A DNA stretch of 16,475 nt from Chloroflexota bacterium. GTDB lineage: Bacteria > Chloroflexota > Anaerolineae > 4572-78. A model generated the notes under the pieces. The model had not been told where the DNA came from and did no database searches. It was given only the letters and a program-made list of their open reading frames with translations. The position numbers and the translations under genes are program-made. Below are positions 1 through 7,742 of this stretch, piece by piece (position 1 is the first letter of the stretch; every line of letters begins with the position of its first letter). The stretch is taken from the NCBI GenBank assembly GCA_024278725.1, contig JAJRSQ010000365.1, positions 1 to 16,475 of the forward strand, written 5' to 3'.

Positions 1-855
1 AAAACCACCACCATCCGCATGCTGGCGGCAATCATGAACCCCGACAGTGGCAGCGCCACCGTCGCCGGTTTTGACACCGTCAAACAGGGCGAAGATATCA
101 AACACCACATCGGTTATATGGCGCAGCAATTCAATCTATATGGCGATTTGAGCGTGCTGGAAAACATCAACTTTTTCGCAGATGTCTTCGCCGTGCGGGG
201 CAAAATTCGCAAGGAACGAATTGAAAAACTGCTCCATTTCGCCCGGCTCACCGAATTCACCGCCCGCCGCGCCGGAAAACTCTCCGGGGGGATGAAAAAG
301 AAACTCGCGCTGGCGTGTTCGCTCATCCATGAGCCGGATATTCTCTATTTGGACGAACCGACCACTGGCGTTGACCCCGTCTCGCGCCGCGAATTCTGGG
401 ACATTCTGGCGGATTTGCACATTCAAGGCGTGACCATTCTGGTGAGCACGCCGTATATGGACGAGGCGGAACGGTGCTCGCGGGTGGGATTGATGTACGG
501 CGGCGAGTTGATTGAATGCGACACCCCGAAGAATCTCAAAAAGCAGGTGGCGGGCGATTTGCTGGAAATCCGCCCGGCTGCCGACGGCGAGCGGGGCATC
601 GGACTGTTGCGACGCGCGCAAGCGGCGGTCTCGACGGTGGCGGGGGTGCTGGAGGTGCAAACCTTCGGCGATTTGCTGCACATTTTTGTGGACAGCGCGA
701 AACGGCGCGAACCCGCCATCCGGCAGGCGCTCACCGCGGCGAATATCACCGCGGAGAATGTGCGGCACACCCAACCCCGCATGGAAGAAGCCTTCATCTC
801 GCTGGTGCGGCGGATTGAAGCGCAGAAAGCAACAGAAGCACAGGACGAATCATGA
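1..855 (+). CDS. ABC exporter ATP-binding subunit, first of a tandem pair (5' truncated by window edge)
   Basis: This is an ATPase subunit of an ABC-2/drug-efflux type exporter (DrrA/YbhF-like), acting on the cytoplasmic face of the membrane. The window opens inside Walker A, with KTTT as the first visible codons. Numbering from there, the Q-loop is near residues 42-43, the signature LSGGM is at 94-98 and Walker B ILYLDE is at 114-119, followed by a GVDPVSRR D-loop. The position where the H-loop histidine is expected reads STPYMDEAE, so residue 151 (bases 451-453) is Pro. That suggests a catalytically degenerate half-site that pairs with the intact second ATPase. The C-terminal ~110 residues form the usual DrrA-type extension. 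The stop overlaps the next start by 4 nt (ATGA), indicating translational coupling. The family is certain; the substrate is unknown, and no permease gene is visible. Confidence 0.93.
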   Translation, partial: KTTTIRMLAAIMNPDSGSATVAGFDTVKQGEDIKHHIGYMAQQFNLYGDLSVLENINFFADVFAVRGKIRKERIEKLLHFARLTEFTARRAGKLSGGMKKKLALACSLIHEPDILYLDEPTTGVDPVSRREFWDILADLHIQGVTILVSTPYMDEAERCSRVGLMYGGELIECDTPKNLKKQVAGDLLEIRPAADGERGIGLLRRAQAAVSTVAGVLEVQTFGDLLHIFVDSAKRREPAIRQALTAANITAENVRHTQPRMEEAFISLVRRIEAQKATEAQDES

Positions 856-1796
856 CCCTAAAACCGAACCATCACGCTGTGGTAACTGAAAACCTCACCA
901 AAAAATTCGGCGATTTCACCGCCGTTGACCACATCAACATCGCCATTCCGCGCGGTGAAATCTTCGGCTTTTTGGGACCGAACGGCGCGGGCAAAACCAC
1001 CACCATGCGCATGCTGCTCGGCTTGCTCCGTCCCACCGAAGGGACGGCACTGGTCTTGGGGATGGATGTGCAAAAACAACTGGCGGAAATTCGCCAGCAC
1101 ATTGGTTATATGAGCCAGAAATTCAGCCTTTATAACGATTTGACCGTAACGGAAAACTTGAATTTTTACGGGGGGGTATATGGCGTGCGCGGCAAAAAAC
1201 TCCGCGAGCGCAAAAAATATATCCTGCGCATGGCGGGGTTGCAGGGCAGAGAGCATGAGCTGACCAAAAACCTCTCCGGCGGCTGGAAACAGCGTTTGGC
1301 GCTGGGGACTGCCATCATCCATGAGCCGGAAATGCTCTTTTTGGATGAACCGACGGCGGGGGTTGACCCCATCTCGCGGCGGGCGTTTTGGCAATTGCTG
1401 TATGAATTGGCGGAAGGGGGAACGTCAATTTTTGTGACCACCCATTACATGGATGAAGCGGAACACTGCCAGAGTTTGGCGTTCATCCAGCGCGGGAAAA
1501 TCGTGGCGCAGGGGTCGCCGCAGGAGATGAAACTGCATCAAATGCCCGGCGAAGTGTTGGAAGTGACATGTAACCAACCCGACAAAGCCATCCAAACCTT
1601 GCGCGCGCTCAACGTATTTGAGGAAGTCGCGCTGTATGGGGCGCAAATCCACGTGGTCACCAAAAAAGATGTCACCGCCGCTAGCCAAAAGCCGGTCATC
1701 GAAAAAGCATTATCCGCTGCCGACATCGCCGTTGAGACGGTGGAGCGCATCGTGCCCTCGCTGGAAGATGTTTTCATCGCCAATGTGAAATGGTAA
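852..1796 (+). CDS. ABC exporter ATP-binding subunit, second of the tandem pair (complete)
   Basis: This complete 314-residue nucleotide-binding protein belongs to the same efflux system as the preceding gene. Walker A GPNGAGKTT is at 42-50, the Q-loop Gln is near 89, the signature LSGGW is at 141-145, Walker B MLFLDE is at 161-166, and the switch histidine in TTHYMDEAE is at about 198. All catalytic elements are intact, unlike its partner. The two proteins are clearly paralogous, sharing IGYM-Q-F-LY and the HEP-LDEPT-GVDP-SRR blocks. In YbhF-type systems the two domains are fused in one chain; here they are separate, overlapping genes. Together they would form a heterodimeric ATPase powering two ABC-2 permeases, probably encoded outside the window, with the two HlyD proteins downstream as adaptors. 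Confidence 0.94.
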   Translation: MTLKPNHHAVVTENLTKKFGDFTAVDHINIAIPRGEIFGFLGPNGAGKTTTMRMLLGLLRPTEGTALVLGMDVQKQLAEIRQHIGYMSQKFSLYNDLTVTENLNFYGGVYGVRGKKLRERKKYILRMAGLQGREHELTKNLSGGWKQRLALGTAIIHEPEMLFLDEPTAGVDPISRRAFWQLLYELAEGGTSIFVTTHYMDEAEHCQSLAFIQRGKIVAQGSPQEMKLHQMPGEVLEVTCNQPDKAIQTLRALNVFEEVALYGAQIHVVTKKDVTAASQKPVIEKALSAADIAVETVERIVPSLEDVFIANVKW

Positions 1797-1946
1797 CCGG
1801 GCAACATGCGTAAAATTACCTATTCCCACCCGGTAATTCAACGCTATCACACCCCTTGTGTTTATGATATGCTAATTTTAAGAAGTGTCACCTTCGGAAT
1901 TATGGGACTGACATTGATGTAGTTTTCAGAAATTGAGGCGTAACTT

Positions 1947-3323
1947 ATGAAAAAGATACTTCCGATACTCATAATCATCATTTTGGCGGCAGGCGGTGGC
2001 GCGGGATATTGGTATTTTTCCAACAATCCCGATGTGTGGCAGCAAACGATGACCGATTTCGGTATTGCCACCACATCTTCCGATGCCGGACTCAGCGCAT
2101 CGGGTTTTATTGAAGCGAATCAAGTGTCTGTTTCCGCCGAAGTTCCCGGTCGCATCACTGAATTGATGGTGGGGCAGGGGGATGTTGTTTCGGCGGGGCA
2201 GATGGTGGTGCAATTGGACACCCGTCTGCTGGATGCCAAAACGGGGCAGGTACAGGCGCAGATTGCGCTGGCACAGGCGCAACTGGCGCAGGCTGAAGCT
2301 GGCGCACCGAAGACGCAAATCGCGGTGGCAGAAGTGGCGGTGACGGTGGCGCAGGCGGACGCCGATGCCGCCAAACAAGCCATCGCCGATGCGGAACTGC
2401 TGCGAGACAACCCGCAACAGCTCAATGCCCGGATTGATGCGGTGTACAGTGAAATCGCGCTGATTGACCTGCAAATCAAACAGGCGGAACTCATCCAAAA
2501 CGCGGTCATGCTCCGCGAAGGATTGGCGCGGCAAATGTGGGAACAGTCTCAGAACGGTTTTGATTGGGAGGTGTATGTTCCCGGCGTGGGCGTGCAAAAA
2601 GGGCACACGGATTTCGGCGACGGGGAAAAATACAATGCTTCGGCGCAGTGGAATCTGGCGACCACCGAAGTTTGGCAGGCAACCGCAAATCTCAACAAAG
2701 CCAAAGATGCGCGGCGCAGCGCGGTGAATAAACTGAATACCCTGCTCGCGCTGAAGGATAATCCGCTGGAGGCAAACATACAGGTTTCGCAGGCGAAAGT
2801 TACCTATCAAGCAAAATTGGCGGCGATTGATGTCGCCGATGCGGCGGTGAAGCAAGCCGAAGCCGGGCTTCCGGAAAGCCGGATTGCGGTTCTGCGCGCG
2901 AATCTGGCGCAGGCACAGGCGCAGATGGACACACTGGCGGCACAGCGCGAGAAATTCACCCTCACCTCGCCCTTGAGCGGCGTGGTGGTCAATCGCCCCG
3001 CGCAGATGGGCGAAGTGGCGCTGCCGGGCGTTCCCCTGCTCACCGTCGCCGACCTCACTTCGGTGACGCTCACGGTCTACGTGCCCGAATCGCAATACGG
3101 CACACTGTCGCTGGGGCAATCGGTCTCTGTTTCGGTGGACACGTTCCCGAATGAAACCTTTGCCGGAACGGTAATTTTTATCAACGATCAAGCGGAATTT
3201 ACGCCCAAGAACGTTCAGACACAGGAGGAGCGGGTGAATCTGGTGTACGCCATCAAAATCACATTACCCAATCCCGATGGAAAACTGAAACCGGGTATGC
3301 CCGCAGATGTGGTGTTCAAATAA
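1947..3323 (+). CDS. HlyD-family membrane-fusion/periplasmic adaptor protein 1
   Basis: This 458-residue adaptor of the RND/HlyD superfamily probably works with the ABC ATPases just upstream. It starts with an uncleaved-looking signal anchor (Lys-Lys, then ~20 hydrophobic residues, no lipobox). A lipoyl-like half-motif follows at roughly 50-90 (EVPGRITELMVGQGDVVSAG). Then comes a long Ala/Gln-rich coiled-coil hairpin (~90-340), the second lipoyl half (SPLSGVVVNRPAQMGE) and a beta-barrel/membrane-proximal end (LTVYVPESQYG ... LKPGMPADV). The coiled coil is interrupted at ~190-225 by an aromatic/Gly-rich patch (FDWEVYVPGVGVQKGHTDFG). GAGG at 1935-1938 is the ribosome site. About 150 nt separate it from the ATPase gene; I see no convincing promoter there, only a weak TTGTGT/TATGCT region near 1856-1873, so it may be co-transcribed. 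The long antisense reading frame opposite it is a codon-bias shadow. Confidence 0.9.
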   Translation: MKKILPILIIIILAAGGGAGYWYFSNNPDVWQQTMTDFGIATTSSDAGLSASGFIEANQVSVSAEVPGRITELMVGQGDVVSAGQMVVQLDTRLLDAKTGQVQAQIALAQAQLAQAEAGAPKTQIAVAEVAVTVAQADADAAKQAIADAELLRDNPQQLNARIDAVYSEIALIDLQIKQAELIQNAVMLREGLARQMWEQSQNGFDWEVYVPGVGVQKGHTDFGDGEKYNASAQWNLATTEVWQATANLNKAKDARRSAVNKLNTLLALKDNPLEANIQVSQAKVTYQAKLAAIDVADAAVKQAEAGLPESRIAVLRANLAQAQAQMDTLAAQREKFTLTSPLSGVVVNRPAQMGEVALPGVPLLTVADLTSVTLTVYVPESQYGTLSLGQSVSVSVDTFPNETFAGTVIFINDQAEFTPKNVQTQEERVNLVYAIKITLPNPDGKLKPGMPADVVFK

Positions 3324-3352
3324 TTCGAGCAACTGTCCCATGAGGTGAACGG

Positions 3353-4615
3353 ATGAAAAAAATAGCGATAATCATAAGCATAGCCGCATTAATCATCGTC
3401 GGCGCATATTTTTCCACCCAAAAGACGGTGCAAGCCTCCAATGATGCTTTGGTGCAGGATTTGCCCGTCGTCGGTTCCGGCACGATGGAAGGGGAAAGCA
3501 CCATCATTGCCGCAGAAACGGGCGGGCGAGTGGTGGCGGTATATGCGGCGGAAGGGGATCGCGTTTCGGCGGGGGATGTGCTGATTGAGCTGGATAAAAG
3601 TATGCTGGAATCGCAACTGGGGGAATTGAATGCGGCGATTGCTACCGCAAAAGCCAATTTGGCGGCGGTGAAAGACCAACCCCAGCCGGAAGCGGTGGCG
3701 GTGGCAAAGGCGGAACTGGCGCAAGCCGAAGCCCAGCGCGACAGTGCGTACCGGATTTGGCAGGACATGCTCCCGCTGCTGGACGAGCCGCAAATGCTGG
3801 AAGTGCCCATCAAAGAGTTGCAGGCGCAAATAAAACAGGCGGAAGGGCAGGTTGACCAAGCCAATGCCTCGCTGAAAACGGCGAAAATTCAGGAAGAAGC
3901 CGCCAGCCGAGACCAAAGCTCCAACGTGGCGATGGTCACCTATCAGGTGGCGCAGGTTCAGCGCGCCGCCGCCGAAGTGGGCGTGCAGTTGGCGGAATCG
4001 CAGGTGAAGATGCTGAAGGTGCAACTGGCGCATCTGTGGGAACAATACACCAATCCGGTGGCGTTGCAGGTGCAGGTCAATCAGGCTGAAGCGGGCTACC
4101 ACATCGCCGAGGCGGCAACCGCGCTGGCGAAAGCGAAGCTCGCCGCCGCGCAAGCGGGTCCCACCGCCGAAGAAATCGCCGTGGCGCAGGCGCAGGTGCA
4201 ACTGGCAGAAAGTGCGCTCGCGTTGGTGAGCGCTCAAATGGCGCAGCTGACCATCGTCGCGCCGCGTGATGGCACTGTTTCCACCCGCACCATCGACCCC
4301 GGCGAACTCGCCACGCCCGGCGCAACCCTGCTGAAATTGACCGATTTGGACAAAATGACTCTTCGGGTATTCATCCCCGAAACTCAAATCGGGCGGGTAC
4401 GCTTGGGGCAAACGGCACGCGTGACCATCGATTCGGTTGACCGGGTATTTGAAGGAACCGTGACCTACATTGCCAACGAGGCGGAATTCACCCCCAAAAA
4501 TGTGCAGACCAAAGAAGAGCGGGTGAATCTGGTCTTTGCGGTGGAAATCACGCTGGAAAATCCGGAACACATTTTGAAAGCGGGTATGCCCGCCGATGCG
4601 GAAATCATGCCGTAA
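3353..4615 (+). CDS. HlyD-family membrane-fusion/periplasmic adaptor protein 2
   Basis: This 420-residue paralogue of the preceding adaptor starts 29 nt after it behind a strong GAGGTGA ribosome site, so the two form one unit. It has an N-terminal signal anchor (~4-20), a lipoyl half-motif (ETGGRVVAVYAAEGDRVSAG, ~60-80), a long Ala/Gln/Glu-rich coiled coil (~85-300), the second lipoyl half (APRDGTVSTRTIDPGE) and a C-terminal beta region ending LKAGMPADAEIMP. The C-terminal segment AEFTPKNVQT-EERVNLV is almost identical in both adaptors, while the coiled coils have diverged. This points to an old duplication with a constrained membrane-proximal end. Two different adaptors could form a mixed ring or serve alternative pumps. 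The terminator right after the stop ends the operon. The family is certain; the role is inferred from context. Confidence 0.9.
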   Translation: MKKIAIIISIAALIIVGAYFSTQKTVQASNDALVQDLPVVGSGTMEGESTIIAAETGGRVVAVYAAEGDRVSAGDVLIELDKSMLESQLGELNAAIATAKANLAAVKDQPQPEAVAVAKAELAQAEAQRDSAYRIWQDMLPLLDEPQMLEVPIKELQAQIKQAEGQVDQANASLKTAKIQEEAASRDQSSNVAMVTYQVAQVQRAAAEVGVQLAESQVKMLKVQLAHLWEQYTNPVALQVQVNQAEAGYHIAEAATALAKAKLAAAQAGPTAEEIAVAQAQVQLAESALALVSAQMAQLTIVAPRDGTVSTRTIDPGELATPGATLLKLTDLDKMTLRVFIPETQIGRVRLGQTARVTIDSVDRVFEGTVTYIANEAEFTPKNVQTKEERVNLVFAVEITLENPEHILKAGMPADAEIMP

Positions 4616-4628
4616 CGGCGAAAAAACT

Positions 4629-4670
4629 AAACGGCAGATGCGTGGTTCGCGGCGCATCTGCCGTTTTTTT
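4629..4670. terminator. Strong intrinsic terminator, probably bidirectional
   Basis: A perfect stem pairs 4629-4642 with 4653-4666 (core ACGGCAGATGCG / CGCATCTGCCGT) around a 10-nt loop, followed by T7 on the + strand. On the - strand the hairpin is followed by TTAGTTTTTT, so it should also end the convergent ferredoxin transcript. The stop codon of that gene (4669-4671) lies within the + strand T-tract. It separates the convergent efflux and SLC13/ferredoxin units. Confidence 0.93.
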
Positions 4671-5022
4671 ATTCCCGTTTTTTTGAGGGAATTTTTTTCG
4701 GTTGGGGGTAGGGGAGTATCAATTCAGCCGGTGGGGTATCGTTCAAAATATGCGCTTCAAAAATGCGAGCCAATTTTTCGGCGTCCACATTTCCGTACCG
4801 AATTGCGCCCGGATGCACCATCATCACCGCGCCGTTTTGGCATACGCCGAGGCAATTCACCGCCGAGACGACCGTGTGATTCGGATGGTCGGGCGCGTCC
4901 AGCCCGTGCCGGGCAATCAGCGCTTCGGTTTGCGCAATGAGCGCCGCCGCGTCGGCGGGGTCGGCACAGTTGCCTTTGATGCAAAAAAGGATGCGTTTGC
5001 GGGCGGATGAATTCAAAAACAT
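4669..5022 (-). CDS. Thioredoxin-like [2Fe-2S] ferredoxin domain protein
   Basis: This is a small (117-residue) electron-transfer protein of the thioredoxin-fold [2Fe-2S] ferredoxin family, related to NuoE/HoxE C-terminal domains and stand-alone 2Fe-2S ferredoxins. Four cysteines are placed as expected: Cys14 and Cys19 (FCIKGNC) and Cys57 and Cys61 (NCLGVC). The family block NGAVMMVHPGAIRYGNV follows. The last ~20 residues are Pro/Lys-rich and probably flexible. It starts 13 nt after the SLC13 permease gene on the same strand, and an AAGGGA ribosome site overlaps that gene's stop, so the two are co-transcribed. Pairing with a permease is unusual; a role in sulfur or redox metabolism is possible but is inference. 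It ends in the shared terminator. Confidence 0.88.
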   Translation of the reverse strand: MFLNSSARKRILFCIKGNCADPADAAALIAQTEALIARHGLDAPDHPNHTVVSAVNCLGVCQNGAVMMVHPGAIRYGNVDAEKLARIFEAHILNDTPPAELILPYPQPKKIPSKKRE

Positions 5023-5035
5023 ACCCGATAATCCC

Positions 5036-6904
5036 TTAAAATGGAAAAATGAGCGGAATGATCACCACGCTGACCACCAGCATCAGCAGGGTCAAGGGCA
5101 CACCGATTTTCACATAATCGCTGAAACGGTATTTCCCGGCGGTGATGACCAGCGTGTTCACCGGTGACGCCACCGGCGACGCGAATGCCATGGATGCCGC
5201 CATCGCCACTGCCATCACCAGCGGGTACGGTTGCACGCCCAACCGCTGGGCGGAAACGACCGCAATCGGCGCAATCAGCACTGCCGTCGCCGTGTTGGAG
5301 ATGAATTGGGTGAAGGTGGCGGTCAGCACAAACAGCCCCACCAGCACCGCCGAAGGTCCATACACGCCCAAGCTGTTGGTCAGCCCTTCCGCAATCACGC
5401 TGACCAGCCCGACTTTCTCCAGCGCCGTCGCCATCGGCAGCATCCCCGCAATCAATACCAGACTTTTCCAATCAATGAAATCGTATGCTTCATCTGTTGA
5501 CAGCGACCCGGACAGTACCACTGCCAGCGCCGCCAAAAGGCTGGCGACCGTCGGCGAAACCCATTTGGTGACCATCAGCACCAGCATCGCCACCAAAATC
5601 AGCAGGGTGATGGGCGCTTTTTTCCGTTGGGGAGCGCCAATCATCGTTTCCGGTTGTCCCAGCACAATAAAATCGCGCCGTTTTTTGCGCAGATGGAGGA
5701 TGTTTTGCCACGCCCCCTGCACCAAAAGGGTGTCGCCAAACTCCAACGGGGTGGATTTGATGTCGAGCGAATCGGTTTTTCCGGGGCGGGCGATGCCCAG
5801 CACGGTCAGGTGGTAGGTGGAACCGAAGCGGGTTTCGGTGATGGTTTTGCCCAGCATGGAAGAACGGCGGGGAAGTACAATTTCGGCGATGCCGGCTTCT
5901 TCGGTGATGAGGTTTTGTTCCTCTGCCTGCGCGGGTTGGATGCCCAGATTCAGCCGCGCGGCGGCGTGCCCCACATCGTTCCCGTCCCCCTGCACAATCA
6001 AAATGTCATCCAATTGCAGCGTCGTGTCGCCCTGCGGAATAATTTTTTCCCGATTGCGCTTCTGCCATACCAACTCCTGTTCGCCCAGCCGCACCACAGA
6101 GCGCGGCGCATTCGCGCGGAGGATTTCCAGAATCGTCAGGTTGTAATCGGGGTTGAGGCGCGATTCCCGCACGGTTTTCCCCACCAACGCCGAGCCGCGT
6201 CGCACGCGCAACCGGAACAGGCTTTCCGGCAAACGGTACAAATCGAGCAGTTTGTCCGGGGTATCCACCCGCTGGACGTCTTGGGTCGGTTTGTGGTCGG
6301 GGAGGAGACGCCGCCCGACAAGTGCCATGAACGCAATCCCCACCACCAGCAAAATGATGCCGACCGGGGTGTACCCGAAAAAGCCGAAGGGCGCGAAGCC
6401 GCTTTCCTGCAACGCATCGCTCACAATGATGTTCGGCGGCGTGCCGATGAGCGTCAGCGCGCCCCCCATTGACGAGGCGAAGGCGAGCGGAATCAGCAAT
6501 TTTGAGGGACTCACTTTCGCGCTAACCGCCAAGCTGATGATGGCGGGCATCAGCACGGCAACCGTGCCGGTATTGCTCATAAAGCCGGACAGAATGGCGA
6601 CCGCAATCATGATGGTGATGGTCAATCGGAGTTGGTTGGTTCCGGCAATTGCCAAAATTCGCCGCCCAATCATCCCCGCCAAGCCGGTTTGCATAATTGC
6701 ACCGCCCAACACAAACAGCGCGGCAATCATAATCACCGAAGTGCTGGAAAAACCGGCGATGGCTTCTTTGGTGGTGAGCAACCCGGTGAGTACCAATGCC
6801 ACCACAACGCCCAGCGCCACAACATCCAGCCGGACCCATTCCGTGACAAATAAAATGATGGATACCGCTAAAATCGCCACGGCATACCACATTTGAAGCG
6901 TCAT
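5036..6904 (-). CDS. SLC13-family (DASS) permease with two internal TrkA-C/RCK_C domains
   Basis: This 622-residue inner-membrane transporter belongs to the divalent anion/sodium symporter superfamily. Membrane segments fill ~1-200 and ~430-620. Each half carries the family's hairpin motif: SNT at 110-112 (GFMSNTGTVAVLMP) with IGTPPN at ~153-158, and SNT at 536-538 (FISNTATAVLIAP). Between the halves lie two cytosolic RCK_C/TrkA-C domains (~230-320 and ~335-417), each with the VGKTV/LGKTI-ETR pattern. This layout is typical of bacterial and algal SLC13 permeases, some of which carry sulfate. Substrates in the family include sulfate and dicarboxylates; this sequence alone does not decide. GGAGG lies 6 nt before the start codon. 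The gene has a good promoter and an attenuator-like leader. The downstream ferredoxin is co-transcribed. Confidence 0.92.
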   Translation of the reverse strand: MTLQMWYAVAILAVSIILFVTEWVRLDVVALGVVVALVLTGLLTTKEAIAGFSSTSVIMIAALFVLGGAIMQTGLAGMIGRRILAIAGTNQLRLTITIMIAVAILSGFMSNTGTVAVLMPAIISLAVSAKVSPSKLLIPLAFASSMGGALTLIGTPPNIIVSDALQESGFAPFGFFGYTPVGIILLVVGIAFMALVGRRLLPDHKPTQDVQRVDTPDKLLDLYRLPESLFRLRVRRGSALVGKTVRESRLNPDYNLTILEILRANAPRSVVRLGEQELVWQKRNREKIIPQGDTTLQLDDILIVQGDGNDVGHAAARLNLGIQPAQAEEQNLITEEAGIAEIVLPRRSSMLGKTITETRFGSTYHLTVLGIARPGKTDSLDIKSTPLEFGDTLLVQGAWQNILHLRKKRRDFIVLGQPETMIGAPQRKKAPITLLILVAMLVLMVTKWVSPTVASLLAALAVVLSGSLSTDEAYDFIDWKSLVLIAGMLPMATALEKVGLVSVIAEGLTNSLGVYGPSAVLVGLFVLTATFTQFISNTATAVLIAPIAVVSAQRLGVQPYPLVMAVAMAASMAFASPVASPVNTLVITAGKYRFSDYVKIGVPLTLLMLVVSVVIIPLIFPF

Positions 6905-6918
6905 CTTGCCTCCAAAAC

Positions 6919-6940
6919 AAAAAAACCGCTAAAATAGCGG
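6919..6940 (-). terminator. Intrinsic terminator inside the SLC13 leader (attenuator candidate)
   Basis: On the - strand a 6-bp stem CCGCTA/TAGCGG (6940-6935 with 6931-6926) with a 3-nt loop is followed at once by T7, G, T4. It sits only ~14 nt upstream of the SLC13 start codon and downstream of that gene's promoter, so it would stop transcription before the gene. On the + strand it has no T-tract. The terminator 5' arm could instead pair with an upstream AATAGC (see the leader entry), giving a plausible on/off switch. Confidence 0.65.
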
Positions 6941-6961
6941 GTTGAGAAATACACTATCTTG

Positions 6962-7016
6962 TTTCATAAACCCCGCAACGGGGCGCATCACTGCGACGAA
7001 AGCTATTCATCATTCC
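6962..7016 (-). ncRNA. Structured 5' leader of the SLC13 gene, riboswitch-like, class not recognised
   Basis: In the - strand RNA three helices abut with almost no spacer. P1 pairs UUUCGU (7001-6996) with AUGAAA (6967-6962), including a G-U pair that forms only in this strand's RNA. P2 is CGCA-GUGA-UGCG (6995-6984) with a GNRA loop. P3 is CCCCG-UUG-CGGGG (6983-6971). Just 5' of P1, AATAGC (7007-7002) is complementary to GCTATT in the terminator's 5' arm, giving an antiterminator option. A compact three-way junction plus alternative pairing before a terminator is typical of riboswitches. I cannot match it to a known class by eye, and it could be an unrelated leader. Confidence 0.45.
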
Positions 7017-7022
7017 GGAGAG

Positions 7023-7051
7023 AGTATATCAAACCCGATGTTATTCGTCAA
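7023..7051 (-). promoter_or_regulatory. Sigma-70-type promoter for the SLC13-ferredoxin unit
   Basis: On the - strand, TTGACG (7051-7046) and TATACT (7028-7023) are separated by exactly 17 nt and match consensus at 5/6 and 5/6. Transcription would start near 7016, giving a ~110-nt leader that contains the junction and terminator described above. One arm of the 9-bp inverted repeat lies in its spacer, where a bound repressor would block polymerase. Confidence 0.7.
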
Positions 7052-7080
7052 TATGTTGTGTATTTTTGCACCATCGGGTT
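7032..7080. repeat. 9-bp inverted repeat between divergent promoters (operator candidate)
   Basis: AACCCGATG (7032-7040) and CATCGGGTT (7072-7080) are perfect inverted copies with 31 bp between them. The left arm lies in the -10/-35 spacer of the SLC13 promoter, and the right arm ends 9 bp before the -35 of the sigma-factor promoter. Neither arm is followed by a T-tract, so a DNA-binding site, possibly with looping, is more likely than a terminator. No regulator is identified. Confidence 0.45.
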
Positions 7081-7089
7081 CGCAGCCGT

Positions 7090-7117
7090 TTGACAAAATG
7101 AGGTAATTTGATACCTT
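7090..7117 (+). promoter_or_regulatory. Putative promoter of the sigma/anti-sigma operon
   Basis: A perfect TTGACA (7090-7095) is followed after 16 bp by a poor -10, TACCTT (7112-7117). A strong -35 with a weak -10 could mean activator dependence. An ECF-type promoter recognised by the encoded sigma factor itself is possible, but I see no clear ECF motif pair. Confidence 0.4.
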
Positions 7118-7145
7118 TATGGAGATGATAGCGTGAGGCATGATA

Positions 7146-7742
7146 ATGAAGCAGCAGGAAAAAACATTGTTGCAGGCGTTACAACGGGGCGAACCCCACG
7201 CCTGCGATGAAATGATCCAACGATATTCCGGCAAAATTTACAATGTTGCACTGCGTTTGACCGGGCATCCCAACGAGGCGGAAGAGGTATTGCAGGAAAC
7301 CTTCATCAATGCCTGCCGAGGCGTGAATGCCTTTGAGGGGCGCGCTAGTCTGCAAACGTGGTTGTATCGCATTGCCACCAACAACGGGCTGATGCGCTTG
7401 CGGCGGAAAAAGACCCCCACCGTTTCGCTGGACGTTTCCGTCACCGGCAAAAGCGATGAAAGTCCGCGCGAGCTGAGCGACTGGCATTGGGACCCGGAAT
7501 CGCTGGTGCTGTCGGAGGAACTGCGGCAAGCGATGGATGATGCGGTGGCGCAACTGCCGGAAACCTTGCGTTCCGTCTTTGTTTTGCGGGACGTGGAAGG
7601 CTTGTCCACCAAAGAAACGGCGGAAATCCTGAACATTTCCGCAAGCAGTGCGAAAGTGCGATTACATCGGGCGCGGCTATTTTTGCGCGAACAGTTGGCG
7701 GCATATTTTTCCAATTCCCGAAAAGAGCAGGCTGCATCATGA
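7146..7742 (+). CDS. ECF-type (extracytoplasmic function) RNA polymerase sigma factor
   Basis: This 198-residue sigma-70 family protein has only regions 2 and 4. Region 2 spans about residues 25-90 (YSGKIYNVALRLTG ... EVLQETFINACRGV ... LQTWLYRIATNNGLMRLRR). Region 4 spans about 135-185 (LPETLRSVFVLRDVEGLST, then KETAEILNISASSAKVRLHR as the helix-turn-helix). A ~35-residue acidic linker separates them. An ATG at 7140 is also in frame, but the GTGAGG ribosome site (7133-7138) is 7 nt from the ATG at 7146 and only 1 nt from the other, so 7146 is preferred. The stop overlaps the anti-sigma start by 4 nt. It would redirect RNA polymerase in response to a signal relayed by that partner. Confidence 0.92.
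   Translation: MKQQEKTLLQALQRGEPHACDEMIQRYSGKIYNVALRLTGHPNEAEEVLQETFINACRGVNAFEGRASLQTWLYRIATNNGLMRLRRKKTPTVSLDVSVTGKSDESPRELSDWHWDPESLVLSEELRQAMDDAVAQLPETLRSVFVLRDVEGLSTKETAEILNISASSAKVRLHRARLFLREQLAAYFSNSRKEQAAS

Noticed and set aside
1926..3191. 421-codon open frame antisense to the first HlyD gene
   Set aside because: Arg/His/Phe-rich composition with no domain pattern; a shadow of the GC-biased, Ala/Gln-rich coding strand. The same applies to 3389-4657 opposite the second HlyD gene.
6962..7001. Hammerhead ribozyme (CGAAA element on the + strand)
   Set aside because: The CTGATGA box and cleavage-site arrangement are absent, and the helix pairing is better in the - strand RNA.
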